A stretch of DNA of 64,000 nucleotides from Roseburia sp. (GTDB taxonomy: Bacteria; Bacillota; Clostridia; Lachnospirales; Lachnospiraceae), in NCBI GenBank assembly GCA_019421345.1, contig JAHZFL010000010.1:27369-91368 (forward strand), in the 5' to 3' direction. Below are positions 16,932 through 25,095 of the stretch, piece after piece; position 1 is the stretch's first letter, and every line of letters begins with the position of its first letter. Under the pieces are notes generated by a model that was given only the letters and a program-made list of their open reading frames with translations, was not told the origin of the DNA and ran no database searches. Both the position numbers and the translations under genes were made by a program.

Positions 16932-17447
16932 ATGAGAAACAAAAAGGTGTTATTTATCGTGCAGGCTGCAATGATCGCAGCCATCTATGTCGTGCTGACG
17001 ATTTTTATCAGCGCATTTAATCTTGCCTCAGGGACGATCCAGGTCCGTGTATCGGAGGCGCTTACCATTTTACCGTATTTTACGCCCGCCGGCATACCGG
17101 GACTTTTCATCGGATGTCTGCTCGCGAATCTGCTGACCGGAGCGACGATCTATGACGTGGTGTTTGGAAGTCTTGCGACGCTGCTTGGTGCGATTGGAAC
17201 TTATCTTTTGCGCAGACACAAATTTTTGTGTACACTTGCGCCGGTGGCTGCAAATATGCTGATCATTCCGTTTGTGCTGCGCTACGGGTACGGGCTTGTG
17301 ATGGAATTTGGCGGTCATGACTGGTCGATTCCGTTTTATATGCTCACCGTCGGGGCGGGAGAGGTGATCTGCTGCTGCATTATGGGCTCTGCGCTTTTGC
17401 ATGCGCTTGATCCGATGCGCGGCGTCATTTTTAAAAACGAGGATTAG
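16932..17447 (+). CDS. queT: QueT-family queuosine precursor transporter
   Basis: A 171-residue membrane protein of the QueT family, substrate-binding (S) components of energy-coupling-factor transporters for queuosine precursors. There are five to six membrane segments, the motif VRVSEALTILPYFTPAGIPGLFIGC, NLLTGATIYDVVFGSLATLLGA, and a GEVICC segment in the last helix. ATG 16932 follows AAAGGAG (16917-16923) by 8 bases; the longer reading from 16830 would run through the riboswitch and is rejected. The preQ1 riboswitch upstream supports preQ1 or a related precursor as cargo and predicts repression when preQ1 is plentiful. Confidence 0.93.
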   Translation: MRNKKVLFIVQAAMIAAIYVVLTIFISAFNLASGTIQVRVSEALTILPYFTPAGIPGLFIGCLLANLLTGATIYDVVFGSLATLLGAIGTYLLRRHKFLCTLAPVAANMLIIPFVLRYGYGLVMEFGGHDWSIPFYMLTVGAGEVICCCIMGSALLHALDPMRGVIFKNED

Positions 17448-17462
17448 AAACGTCGTTTTTCC

Positions 17463-17490
17463 TTGAGAAAATTAAAACTTATGTTATACT
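17463..17490 (+). promoter_or_regulatory. Sigma-A promoter before argS
   Basis: TTGAGA (17463-17468) and TATACT (17485-17490), spacer 16 bases. No T-box is visible between this promoter and the argS start. Confidence 0.6.
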
Positions 17491-17571
17491 ATACGTTAGT
17501 ATGCGCGTGCCTTTTAATGTTTGTTTTATGCACGGCGTTATGGAAAACAGAGCGAGAGAGGAAGTACAGAG

Positions 17572-19359
17572 ATGGAAAAAATCTTGGATTTGATCACCGC
17601 AGAGGTAACGAGAGCGTTTACGGACTGCGGCTATGATGAAAAATACGGAAAGGTCACATTGTCAAACCGCCCGGACCTTTGCGAATACCAGTGCAACGGC
17701 GCGCTGGCTGCGGCGAAGGAATATAAGAAGGCTCCGTTTATGATTGCGGATGAGGTTGCAGAGAAGCTTTCCGGCAATGCGATGTTTGCAATGGCAGAGT
17801 CCGTAAAGCCGGGATTTTTGAATTTGAAGCTGGCAGAGGATTATCTGGCGGATTACCTTGTAAAGATGCAGGCGGATGAGGGCAGATACGGCTGCGGAAT
17901 GCCAGAGCGGCCAAAGACGATCATTGTTGATTACGGCGGGGCGAATGTGGCGAAGCCGCTGCACGTCGGGCATCTGCGCTCTGCGATCATCGGCGAGAGC
18001 ATCAAGCGTATCGGAAATTTCATGGGACATCGGATGATCGGAGACGTGCATCTGGGCGACTGGGGACTTCAGATGGGGCTGATCATTGTGGAGTTAAAGG
18101 AGAGAAAGCCGCAGCTTGCCTATTTTGACGAGAACTACGACGGGGAATACCCGCAGGAAGCGCCGTTTACGATTTCCGAGCTGGAGGAGATTTATCCGAC
18201 TGCAAGCAGGAAGTCCAAGGAGGACGAAGCGTACCGCGACGCCGCGATGCAGGCGACGAATGAGCTGCAGCATGGCAGGAGAGGTTATCAGGCGCTTTTG
18301 TCCCATATTTTAAATGTGTCTGTGACGGATTTGAAGAAAAATTATGACAATCTCAATGTCTCCTTTGAGCTCTGGAAGGGAGAATCTGATGCACAGCCGT
18401 ATATTCCTAAGATGGTGCAGAGGATGAAGGATGAGGGATTTGCTTATATGAGTGAAGGGGCTCTTGTGGTAGACGTGAAGGAGGAAACGGATGCGAAGGA
18501 GATTCCGCCGTGTATCATTCTAAAGTCCGACGGTGCTTCTCTTTACAGCACGACAGATCTGGCGACGATCGTCTGGCGTATGGAGGATTATGAGCCGGAC
18601 GGTATGATCTATCTGACGGATAAGAGGCAGGAGCTGCATTTTATCCAGGTATTCCGCTGCGCGAGAAAGACGGGACTGGTGCATCACAACACCGAGCTAA
18701 AGCACATCGGCTTCGGCACGATGAACGGCAAGGACGGCAAGCCGTTTAAGACGCGCGACGGCGGCGTGATGCGTCTGGAGTATCTTCTCGATGAGATCAA
18801 CGAGGAGATGTTAAAGAAGATCACGGAGAATCAGAAGGCGAAGGAGAATCTGGACATCAGCGCAGAGGAGGCCAAAAAAACGGCAAGGATGGTCGCGCTT
18901 GCGGCTGTAAAGTACGGCGATCTCTCCAATCAGGCAAGCAAGGACTATATCTTTGACATCGACCGCTTTACGTCGTTTGAGGGAAATACCGGGCCTTATA
19001 TCCTCTATACGATCGTGCGCATCAAGTCGATCCTAAATAAATATCACGCGCTCGGCAAGGATGAGACCGGGGCGGTGATCGAGAGCGCGCACTCTGCGAG
19101 CGAGAAGAATCTGATGTTAGAACTCTCGGGATTTAATGCAATGATGGAGAATGCGTTTGAGGAGAGCGCACCGCACAAGGTATGCTCCTATATCTATGAT
19201 CTGGCAAATGCGTTTAACAGCTTTTATCACGAGACGAAGATCATGTCGGAGGAAAATGAAGCGGTGCAGAAGTCCTATATCCGCCTTCTGACCCTGACGA
19301 AGTCCGTGCTGGAGGCTTGTATCGGCGTGCTTGGGTTTGAGGCGCCGGAGCGTATGTAG
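17572..19359 (+). CDS. argS: Arginine--tRNA ligase
   Basis: A 595-residue class I aminoacyl-tRNA synthetase that charges tRNA-Arg. The N-terminal additional domain is followed by VDYGGANVAKPLHVGHLRSA, in which HVGH is the HIGH motif, then VHLGDWGLQMGL, SLYSTTDLATIVWR, GFGTMNGKDGKPFKTRDGG (replacing KMSKS, as usual for ArgRS) and the anticodon domain with LSNQASKDY and NTGPYILY. The start is ATG 17572 after GAGAGGAAG; the TTG at 17521 lacks a suitable site. It is 8 bases before the methyltransferase gene, so the two are coupled. Confidence 0.97.
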   Translation: MEKILDLITAEVTRAFTDCGYDEKYGKVTLSNRPDLCEYQCNGALAAAKEYKKAPFMIADEVAEKLSGNAMFAMAESVKPGFLNLKLAEDYLADYLVKMQADEGRYGCGMPERPKTIIVDYGGANVAKPLHVGHLRSAIIGESIKRIGNFMGHRMIGDVHLGDWGLQMGLIIVELKERKPQLAYFDENYDGEYPQEAPFTISELEEIYPTASRKSKEDEAYRDAAMQATNELQHGRRGYQALLSHILNVSVTDLKKNYDNLNVSFELWKGESDAQPYIPKMVQRMKDEGFAYMSEGALVVDVKEETDAKEIPPCIILKSDGASLYSTTDLATIVWRMEDYEPDGMIYLTDKRQELHFIQVFRCARKTGLVHHNTELKHIGFGTMNGKDGKPFKTRDGGVMRLEYLLDEINEEMLKKITENQKAKENLDISAEEAKKTARMVALAAVKYGDLSNQASKDYIFDIDRFTSFEGNTGPYILYTIVRIKSILNKYHALGKDETGAVIESAHSASEKNLMLELSGFNAMMENAFEESAPHKVCSYIYDLANAFNSFYHETKIMSEENEAVQKSYIRLLTLTKSVLEACIGVLGFEAPERM

Positions 19360-19367
19360 GATGCGTC

Positions 19368-20198
19368 ATGTTAAACATTTCTAATATTACAGATTTCACT
19401 GCGCCGGAGCTGGATATTTATGCCCGACTATCCGAGGGTCAACTGCTGCATTATTATGAACCCGACATGGGATTGTTTATCGCAGAGAGCCCAAAGGTGA
19501 TCGGGCGGGCGCTTGACGCCGGGTATGAACCGGTTTCCTTTTTAGTGGAGAAAAAGCATATCGAAGGGGAGGCAAAAGAGGTGCTGTCCCGCTGTCAGGC
19601 GGTACCCGTCTATACGGCAGAGCTTGATGTACTCAAAAAGCTGACAGGCTTTCCGCTGACACGCGGCGTCTTGTGTGCGATGCGCCGGCGTCCCCTGCCG
19701 GATGTCCGCAGTCTCTGCGCGAACGCTTCCCGCATAGCGATTCTTGAGAATGTGATGAATCCCACCAATGTGGGGGCGATCTTCCGATCAGCGGCGGCAT
19801 TATCTATGGATGCAATTCTTTTGACACCCGGCTGCAGTGATCCGCTGTACCGCAGAGCTGCCAGAGTGAGTATGGGAACAGTTTTTCAAGCCCCATGGAC
19901 ATTTTTTACGGAGAAAAAAGAGGGGTGGCAAAAAGCAGGCATGACCATTTTAAAAGAATTAGGCTTTAAGACAGTGGCAATGGCGCTGCGGGAGGATGCT
20001 ATCGCACTGACAGACCCGGTTTTAAAGGCAGAAGAAAAACTGGCGATCATCGTAGGGTCAGAGGGGGAGGGCTTGTCCTCTGAGACGATCACAAGCTGTG
20101 ATTATGTCGTGCGGATTGAAATGACGCATGGGGTGGATTCTCTCAATGTCAATCAGGCGGCAGGCATCGCATTTTGGGAGTTGGGAAAGAAAGGATAA
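19368..20198 (+). CDS. SpoU/TrmH-family RNA 2'-O-methyltransferase
   Basis: A 276-residue methyltransferase of the SPOUT class. It has an N-terminal substrate-binding part (FIAESPKVIGRALDAGY) and the knotted SAM domain with motif 1 NPTNVGAIFRSAAAL, motif 2 IIVGSEGEGLS and motif 3 SLNVNQAAGIAFWEL. Such enzymes methylate ribose in rRNA or tRNA; which nucleotide cannot be told. ATG 19368 follows argS by 8 bases. The next gene starts 12 bases after its stop, so argS, this gene and the Nudix gene look like one operon. Confidence 0.9.
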   Translation: MLNISNITDFTAPELDIYARLSEGQLLHYYEPDMGLFIAESPKVIGRALDAGYEPVSFLVEKKHIEGEAKEVLSRCQAVPVYTAELDVLKKLTGFPLTRGVLCAMRRRPLPDVRSLCANASRIAILENVMNPTNVGAIFRSAAALSMDAILLTPGCSDPLYRRAARVSMGTVFQAPWTFFTEKKEGWQKAGMTILKELGFKTVAMALREDAIALTDPVLKAEEKLAIIVGSEGEGLSSETITSCDYVVRIEMTHGVDSLNVNQAAGIAFWELGKKG

Positions 20199-20209
20199 GA
20201 GGCGGACAA

Positions 20210-20656
20210 ATGCGAACAGAAAACGTGGAGCTGACAGTCTTGTGTCTCGTTCATCAAAACGGAAAATATCTGGTGCAGGACAGAGTCAAAGGGGACTGGA
20301 AGGGCATTGCCCTTCCGGGAGGTCATATTGAGAGGGGAGAGTCCATTGTTGACGCCGTGATCCGGGAAATGAAGGAAGAAACGGGGCTGACGGTCATAAA
20401 GCCGAGACTGTGCGGAGTGAAGCAGTTTCCCATCCCGGATGGCAGATATCTGGTGTTTCTCTTTGAGACAGATGAGTTTGAGGGAGTGCTTAGAAGCTCT
20501 GACGAGGGGGAGATGTTCTGGATTGCGAAAGAGGAGCTGTCGAAGGTTCATTTAGTGGATGGGTTTTGTGATGCGTTAAGTATTATGTTCGATGAACATT
20601 TGACGGAAATTCAGTATGTGTTGGATGGAGAGGACTGGAAAGCGGTAAAGAAATAA
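20210..20656 (+). CDS. Nudix hydrolase, MutT-like
   Basis: A 148-residue Nudix protein. The full Nudix box GX5EX7REUXEEXGU is present from GGHIERGESIVDAVIREM into KEETGLTV. MutT-like enzymes cleave nucleoside diphosphate linked compounds, such as 8-oxo-dGTP, with Mg2+; the true substrate is not evident. The start is ATG 20210, after AAGAGG at about 20197-20202; an upstream reading from 20174 lies inside the methyltransferase gene. No terminator is visible before the toxin-antitoxin promoter. Confidence 0.88.
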   Translation: MRTENVELTVLCLVHQNGKYLVQDRVKGDWKGIALPGGHIERGESIVDAVIREMKEETGLTVIKPRLCGVKQFPIPDGRYLVFLFETDEFEGVLRSSDEGEMFWIAKEELSKVHLVDGFCDALSIMFDEHLTEIQYVLDGEDWKAVKK

Positions 20657-20673
20657 AGATATTTGCAAACAGA

Positions 20674-20703
20674 TTGCTCTTATGATAATATTTTGATAAA
20701 ATA
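20674..20703 (+). promoter_or_regulatory. Promoter and operator-like repeat of the toxin-antitoxin pair
   Basis: TTGCTC (20674-20679) and TAAAAT (20697-20702) have a 17-base spacer. The inverted repeat TATTTT-GAT-AAAATA (20689-20703) overlaps the -10 element and is a plausible autoregulatory site for the antitoxin. Confidence 0.55.
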
Positions 20704-20737
20704 GTGATAAGATAAAGGGGAAAAGGAGTGGATATGT

Positions 20738-20998
20738 ATGATACAAATTCGACCAGTTTCTGATTTGAGAAACAAATTTCCTGAAATCGAGGATATTGTC
20801 AATACGGGGCAGCCGGTTTATTTGACAAAAAATGGGTATGGTGCAATGGTAGTTTTAAGCCTTGCGGAATATGCGGCTCTGACAAGTGACATTGAAATGA
20901 AATTAGATGAAGCAGATAAAATGGCGGAAAGTACAGAGGAACGTTATACGCATCAGCAGGTTTTTGAAAATGCGAGGAAAGCGATAAATGGCAGATAA
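20738..20998 (+). CDS. Type II antitoxin, Phd/YefM family
   Basis: An 86-residue antitoxin. The N-terminal DNA-binding domain of the Phd/YefM fold is visible as IRPVSDLRNKFPEIEDIV and QPVYLTKNGYGAMVVLSLAEYAAL; the acidic, helical C-terminus (residues about 52-86) is expected to wrap around the toxin. It should repress its own promoter alone or with the toxin. The reading frame overlaps the toxin gene by 11 bases, the common coupling for such pairs. Confidence 0.92.
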   Translation: MIQIRPVSDLRNKFPEIEDIVNTGQPVYLTKNGYGAMVVLSLAEYAALTSDIEMKLDEADKMAESTEERYTHQQVFENARKAINGR

Positions 20999-21302
20999 AC
21001 CATATCAATTACGATACCTGCCGATATTTGAGCAGGATTTGGTGGAAACGGTCAGTTACATTACCAATGTATTGAGGAATCCAGACGCAGCGAATCAGTT
21101 GCTTGCCGATGTGGAAGCAGCAATTTACGAACGACTGGAAAATCCATTATTTTTTGAAGCTTATCGTTCTGCCGGAAAACGAAAACATGACTACTACAGA
21201 ATTTATGTTAGAAACTACACCGTTTATTATGTTGTGATCGACAATGTAATGGAAGTTCGACGATTTTTGTATAGTGCAAGAGATGTAGAGAAATTTTTAT
21301 AA
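20988..21302 (+). CDS. Type II toxin, RelE/ParE family
   Basis: A 104-residue toxin of the RelE/ParE fold: YLPIFEQDLVETVSYI in the first helix region, NPDAANQLLADVEAAI, and the C-terminal YRIYVRNYTVYYVVIDNVMEVRRFLYSARDVEKFL typical of the family. RelE members cut mRNA on the ribosome and ParE members poison gyrase; the sequence suggests a RelE-like group but does not settle it. ATG 20988 lies inside the antitoxin gene. A strong terminator follows 15 bases after the stop, so the pair is a closed cassette. Confidence 0.9.
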   Translation: MADKPYQLRYLPIFEQDLVETVSYITNVLRNPDAANQLLADVEAAIYERLENPLFFEAYRSAGKRKHDYYRIYVRNYTVYYVVIDNVMEVRRFLYSARDVEKFL

Positions 21303-21317
21303 GAGAGATATAACATT

Positions 21318-21356
21318 AAAAAAGCAGCCAGTCTGATGAGACTGACTGCTTTTTTA
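21318..21356 (+). terminator. Terminator after the toxin gene, usable from both sides
   Basis: AAAAAAGCAGCCAGTCT and AGACTGACTGCTTTTTT form a stem of about 17 bp (one mismatch) around a GATG loop. The A run on the left and T run on the right make it a possible terminator on both strands. Confidence 0.9.
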
Positions 21357-21581
21357 ATCAATCTTCTTTCTGCCCGAAAATGGAGCGGGAAAGAAGATAA
21401 GACAGTCCCAATAAACCGGAGCGATAACCGGTATCAGGATGAGGCTGACATAGTAGGAACCTGTAAGTTGTCATTTTCTTTCATCAGTTACTATGTGTTC
21501 TATTCCAAAATGCTCTTTACTAAGATAATCTTTCATAAAATTTGGAAATGCTTTGTATTTATCCAAGTCATTTTTTATCAT
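21354..21581 (-). pseudogene. Possible decayed gene remnant on the minus strand
   Basis: Reading the minus strand from 21581 gives MIKNDLDKYKAFPNFMKDYL and onward to residue 36, an in-frame TGA (21473-21471), then a hydrophobic segment SYYVSLILIPVIAPVYW and a basic end GRKKID with TAA at 21356-21354. The codons look like real protein sequence, but the frame is broken and no good ribosome site is visible. It may be the tail of a lost membrane-protein gene that once used the terminator here. I do not recognise the family. The rest of the 442-base gap (21582-21683) shows nothing. Confidence 0.3.
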
Positions 21582-21683
21582 ATAAGACCCGAAAAATCTA
21601 TTTCAGTGCCATTCATTTTTGGAATTTTGAGGGTGGCTGTCTGTGAAAGTTTTCATCCGTTAGACGGGTGACGCTGATTTTAG

Positions 21684-21711
21684 TCATAAAAAGAGAGACA
21701 AGTCATAAAAT
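21684..21711 (+). promoter_or_regulatory. Candidate sigma-E promoter of the spoIIIA operon
   Basis: TCATAAA (21684-21690) and CATAAAAT (21704-21711) are 13 bases apart, close to the sigma-E pattern (KMATATT, 12-14 bases, CATACAMT). Bacillus spoIIIA is sigma-E dependent, so this is the expected control. Confidence 0.55.
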
Positions 21712-21744
21712 AGAACATGACCCAAAGCGAGAGGAGGAGGATGG

Positions 21745-22713
21745 ATGGCAGAAAAGGAATTTCGGCTGGAGCAGATTTTTCCGGTACATATCAGAGATCA
21801 GATTCGCATGGAGGAGATTTGGGGAGCGCTTGAGGAAATCAGGGTGCGCATCGGACAGCCGCTTGAATTTATCACAGGCACGGGAAGCAGCTATCTGACG
21901 CTTTCCGATGGGACGGGCACATGGGTGCGTGCAACAGAGGAGGGCGCGGCGAAAAAGGCTTACCGCATCACGGTGCGTGATGTTGCGGAGCTTGTGAACT
22001 ACAGCAGCAGCTATTCGCTCTATGCTTATAAGGAGGAATTAAAGCAGGGCTATCTGACGCTTGCGGGTGGTCATCGTGTGGGAATGGCAGGCGTTGCCGT
22101 CACGGAGGGCGGACAGATTTGCGGCATCAGTCCGGTCACCTTTTTAAATATCCGTGTCGCGCATGAGAAAAAAGGGTGTGCAGAGGGATTGCTGCCCTAC
22201 TTAAAAAATGCCGGGAATGTCTGTAATACGCTGTTTTTTTCGCAGCCGGGGGCGGGAAAGACCACGCTGTTAAGAGATTGTATTCGGATGCTCTCGGACG
22301 GAGCGGCATCAGATATGGGATTAAAAGTATGCGTTGTGGACGAGCGTTCCGAAATTGCGGCGTGTCATATCGGTGTTCCCCAAAACGATCTTGGCACTCG
22401 TACGGACGTGCTCTGCGGCTGCACAAAGCCGGCGGGAATCCGGATGCTTCTGCGTGCGATGTCGCCGCAGGTCATTGCGCTTGATGAGCTGGGAGGAGAG
22501 GAGGATTTTTTTGCGGTGGAGCAGGCAGTGTATTCCGGCTGCCGTGTGCTTGGCACGATCCATGCGGGGAGCATGGACGAGCTGGCAAGAAAGCCCTACT
22601 TAAAGGAATGGATGAAACAGGGCGTTTTTGAGCGGTATGTTGGAATCAGTCGGGAAAAAGACGGAGGCAGACGTTATCAGATATATAATGCCGGAATGGA
22701 GCGCTTATGCTGA
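21745..22713 (+). CDS. spoIIIAA: Stage III sporulation protein AA, ATPase
   Basis: A 322-residue secretion-type ATPase, the cytoplasmic motor of the SpoIIIA-SpoIIQ channel linking mother cell and forespore. The Walker A motif is QPGAGKTTLL with K172; Walker B lies at VIALDELGG and an Asp-rich loop at CVVDERSEIA. The N-terminal domain has GGHRVGMAG. GAGGAGGAGG at 21731-21740 precedes ATG 21745. It is the first gene of the complete eight-gene operon, and the next gene overlaps it by 7 bases. Confidence 0.96.
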   Translation: MAEKEFRLEQIFPVHIRDQIRMEEIWGALEEIRVRIGQPLEFITGTGSSYLTLSDGTGTWVRATEEGAAKKAYRITVRDVAELVNYSSSYSLYAYKEELKQGYLTLAGGHRVGMAGVAVTEGGQICGISPVTFLNIRVAHEKKGCAEGLLPYLKNAGNVCNTLFFSQPGAGKTTLLRDCIRMLSDGAASDMGLKVCVVDERSEIAACHIGVPQNDLGTRTDVLCGCTKPAGIRMLLRAMSPQVIALDELGGEEDFFAVEQAVYSGCRVLGTIHAGSMDELARKPYLKEWMKQGVFERYVGISREKDGGRRYQIYNAGMERLC

Positions 22714-23225
22714 AGGCAGGGGGAAGTATTCTGGTTGTGGCGGCAAGCATCGGGATTGCAAGTGCATTTCGGCGGGAAATCAAGGAGCACCTTGCAATTT
22801 TGTATGAGATCCGCAAGCTGCTTGTGGATATTGCATATGCAGCGTTTGAGACGATGCAGCCGGTGGAGATACTGCTTGGCTGCTTTATCAGAACGAGGGA
22901 CGAGCGGTTAAATAAGCTTTGCAGGGAGATTGCGGAGCAACTGATGGAAAAGAGTGAGCAGGACGGCGCGGAGGTATGGAGAAGCAATGTCTTTTCGTTT
23001 CATAAGCTGCTTGGATTAAAGGAGGAGGAAGCGGAGGTCATTGCCGGCGCGGGAAGCGCCTTTTTTGGAAAAAGTGTGGAGGAGAACAAAAAGCACCTTG
23101 CGCTTGCGTTGGAGCGCCTTGATTTTTTGATTGAAGCGGCGCGCGGGGAACAAAAGGAGAAGCAGAAGGTATATGGGACAGTCAGTGTGCTCTGCGGTCT
23201 GATGTTAGTGATTCTGCTTGTTTAG
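22707..23225 (+). CDS. spoIIIAB: Stage III sporulation protein AB
   Basis: A 172-residue protein with a membrane segment at each end (about 5-22 and 153-171) and a helical middle, the layout of SpoIIIAB. It resembles GspF-type platform proteins and is needed for sigma-G activity in the forespore. The start overlaps the end of spoIIIAA by 7 bases. Family identity rests on topology, length and strict operon order. Confidence 0.92.
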   Translation: MLKAGGSILVVAASIGIASAFRREIKEHLAILYEIRKLLVDIAYAAFETMQPVEILLGCFIRTRDERLNKLCREIAEQLMEKSEQDGAEVWRSNVFSFHKLLGLKEEEAEVIAGAGSAFFGKSVEENKKHLALALERLDFLIEAARGEQKEKQKVYGTVSVLCGLMLVILLV

Positions 23226-23241
23226 AAAGGAAAAATTGACC

Positions 23242-23436
23242 ATGAGTGTAAATCTGATATTTAAGATTGCTGCAGTCGGCATTTTGGTGACCGTGATCAG
23301 TCAGGTGCTAAAGCACAGCGGGCGAGAGGAACATGCATTTTTGACAAGCCTTGCCGGACTGATCATCGTGCTGTTTTGGATCGTTCCCTATATCTATGAG
23401 CTTTTTGAGACGATGCAGTCGCTGTTTGCGCTATAG
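23242..23436 (+). CDS. spoIIIAC: Stage III sporulation protein AC
   Basis: A 64-residue protein with two membrane helices (IFKIAAVGILVTVISQVL and LTSLAGLIIVLFWIVPYI). SpoIIIAC is usually about 68 residues. ATG 23242 is chosen because AGAAAGGA (23224-23231) is about 10 bases upstream and the homologous N-terminus begins there; upstream codons in the same frame lie in the spoIIIAB stop region. Confidence 0.93.
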   Translation: MSVNLIFKIAAVGILVTVISQVLKHSGREEHAFLTSLAGLIIVLFWIVPYIYELFETMQSLFAL

Positions 23437-23453
23437 GAGCAGGGGAGTATTTC

Positions 23454-23837
23454 ATGGATATTATAAAAATTGCGGTTCTCGGAATTGCAGGTGTGTTAAT
23501 TGCAATCCCGCTGAAGCGGGAAAAAAGTGAATACAGCCTGTTTATTGCGATGACTGTCTGTATCTGCATTTTTTTGTATCTGCTGACAAAGGTCGGGACG
23601 ATTCTTGATTTCATCCGCCGTCTGGAGACTGTGATACCCATAGACAGCCGTTATATCGGTATTCTTATAAAAATGGTTGGAATCACCTATGTGGCGGAAT
23701 TTGCGGTCAACATCTGTAAGGACGCCGGATATGCGGCGATTGCCAGTCAGATTGAGGTTTTTGCAAAGCTGTCGATCCTTGTTGTGAGCGTACCGGTATT
23801 GGCGGCATTTTTGGAAATGGTGGGAAATTATTTATGA
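23454..23837 (+). CDS. spoIIIAD: Stage III sporulation protein AD
   Basis: A 127-residue membrane protein with about four helices (IIKIAVLGIAGVLIAIPL, FIAMTVCICIFLYLL, and others) and the conserved stretch RYIGILIKMVGITYVAEFA. It is part of the SpoIIIA channel base. Length matches Bacillus SpoIIIAD (133). GGAGCAGGGG precedes ATG 23454, and its stop overlaps the spoIIIAE start by 4 bases (ATGA). Confidence 0.94.
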   Translation: MDIIKIAVLGIAGVLIAIPLKREKSEYSLFIAMTVCICIFLYLLTKVGTILDFIRRLETVIPIDSRYIGILIKMVGITYVAEFAVNICKDAGYAAIASQIEVFAKLSILVVSVPVLAAFLEMVGNYL

Positions 23838-25075
23838 AAAAGCTGCGAATAAAAATACGGACGGGACTGCAAGGAAAAGCTTTGGAAAGAAAAAGCTTGG
23901 AAAGAAAAGTCTTTCTTTGTATCCTTCTATGCGGCGCATTTTTGTTTGGTAGCGCCAAGGTGCGGGCAGAGCCGCTGCCGGACGGGCAGGCGCAGACAGA
24001 AAGCGACTATCTGACTCAATTTCGCGGAGAGCTGGATTTTACAGATTTGGATGAGCTTTTAGAGACGGAAGCACGAAAAGGAGAGCGGGCGCCGATTCGT
24101 TTTTCTGAGCTTGTGGATCTGCTGATTTCGGACGGGCCGGAGGCCTTTGACGGCAGACTTTTGATGGAATGGCTTTCCGACGCCCTTTTTTATGAGATTC
24201 GGGAGAACCGCCGCCTACTGGCAGAGGTGCTTCTTCTTGCGGTGGCGTTTTCCGTCTTAAAAAATTTTTCGGGCGCGTTCCGACAGGCATACATAGCGGA
24301 AATCAGTTTTTTTCTGGTGTACGGGATTCTTGCCGTACTGCTTTTGCAGTCTTTCACAAATTATGAGGCGATCGCGGAGGAGCTGCTTGGCAAGAGCGTC
24401 GATTTTATGAAGGCGCTCGTACCTGCCTTTTGTGTCAGTATGGTGTTTTCCGCAGGTGCTGGTACGTCTGCAGCCTTTTACCAGACGGCATTTTTAGTTA
24501 TCTATCTGATCCAATGGCTGTTTTTAAAGGTGTTGATGCCGCTCATTCACGGCTATATTCTGCTTGTGCTGTTCCGCCATTTTTTTGAGGAGGAAAAATT
24601 TGAGAATCTGGCGGAGCTTTTAAAGGGAGTGATTGAGTGGAGCTTAAAGAGCGCAGGAGTTCTTGTGATCGGGATGAATGTTGTGCAGGGGCTTTTAGCT
24701 CCGGCAAAGGATCGTCTGATGAGTGGCTCGCTTCAGAAGGCGGCGGAGCTGATCCCCGGCATTGGCGCTGTGGCAAGCGGCATCGGAGAGCTGCTGCTTG
24801 GGTCGGGAATTTTGATCAAAAATTGTGTGGGCGTAGCCGCGCTTATCATCCTGGCGCTGCTTGGTCTGCTCCCGTTTTTCAAGATACTTTGCATCACGGT
24901 ATTTTATAAGCTTGCAGCAGTTGTGGCAGAGCCGGTCACAGATATGCGGATCGCAGGCTGCCTAAAGGGAATGGCGGAGGGCGGCGTGTTATATTTAAAG
25001 CTGATCCTATACTGTCTGTCGCTGTTTTTTGTCACGATCGCGCTGACGACGGCAGCGTCGGGACTTTTGGCATAG
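23834..25075 (+). CDS. spoIIIAE: Stage III sporulation protein AE
   Basis: A 413-residue polytopic protein with an N-terminal signal-like helix (residues about 20-38, after a basic start), an outside segment, and about seven membrane helices; conserved parts include FMKALVPAFCVSMVFSAGAGTSAAF and ELIPGIGAVASGIGE. SpoIIIAE is the largest membrane part of the channel. Bacillus SpoIIIAE is 399 residues. The ATG overlaps spoIIIAD by 4 bases, and the next gene starts 20 bases after its stop. Confidence 0.95.
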   Translation: MKKLRIKIRTGLQGKALERKSLERKVFLCILLCGAFLFGSAKVRAEPLPDGQAQTESDYLTQFRGELDFTDLDELLETEARKGERAPIRFSELVDLLISDGPEAFDGRLLMEWLSDALFYEIRENRRLLAEVLLLAVAFSVLKNFSGAFRQAYIAEISFFLVYGILAVLLLQSFTNYEAIAEELLGKSVDFMKALVPAFCVSMVFSAGAGTSAAFYQTAFLVIYLIQWLFLKVLMPLIHGYILLVLFRHFFEEEKFENLAELLKGVIEWSLKSAGVLVIGMNVVQGLLAPAKDRLMSGSLQKAAELIPGIGAVASGIGELLLGSGILIKNCVGVAALIILALLGLLPFFKILCITVFYKLAAVVAEPVTDMRIAGCLKGMAEGGVLYLKLILYCLSLFFVTIALTTAASGLLA

Positions 25076-25095
25076 CAGGCTGGAGGGGGAGAGGT

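Noticed and set aside
17448..17571. T-box leader before argS
   Set aside because: The gap is only about 120 bases and holds a promoter; there is no T-box bulge (TGGNACCGCG) or specifier stem.
21471..21473. Recoded selenocysteine TGA in the minus-strand frame
   Set aside because: No SECIS-like hairpin is evident just after the TGA and the frame has no recognised selenoprotein motif; decay is simpler.
21336..21671. Plus-strand 111-residue frame after the toxin gene
   Set aside because: Starts inside the terminator, has no ribosome site and a composition typical of non-coding AT-rich DNA; the minus strand reads better.
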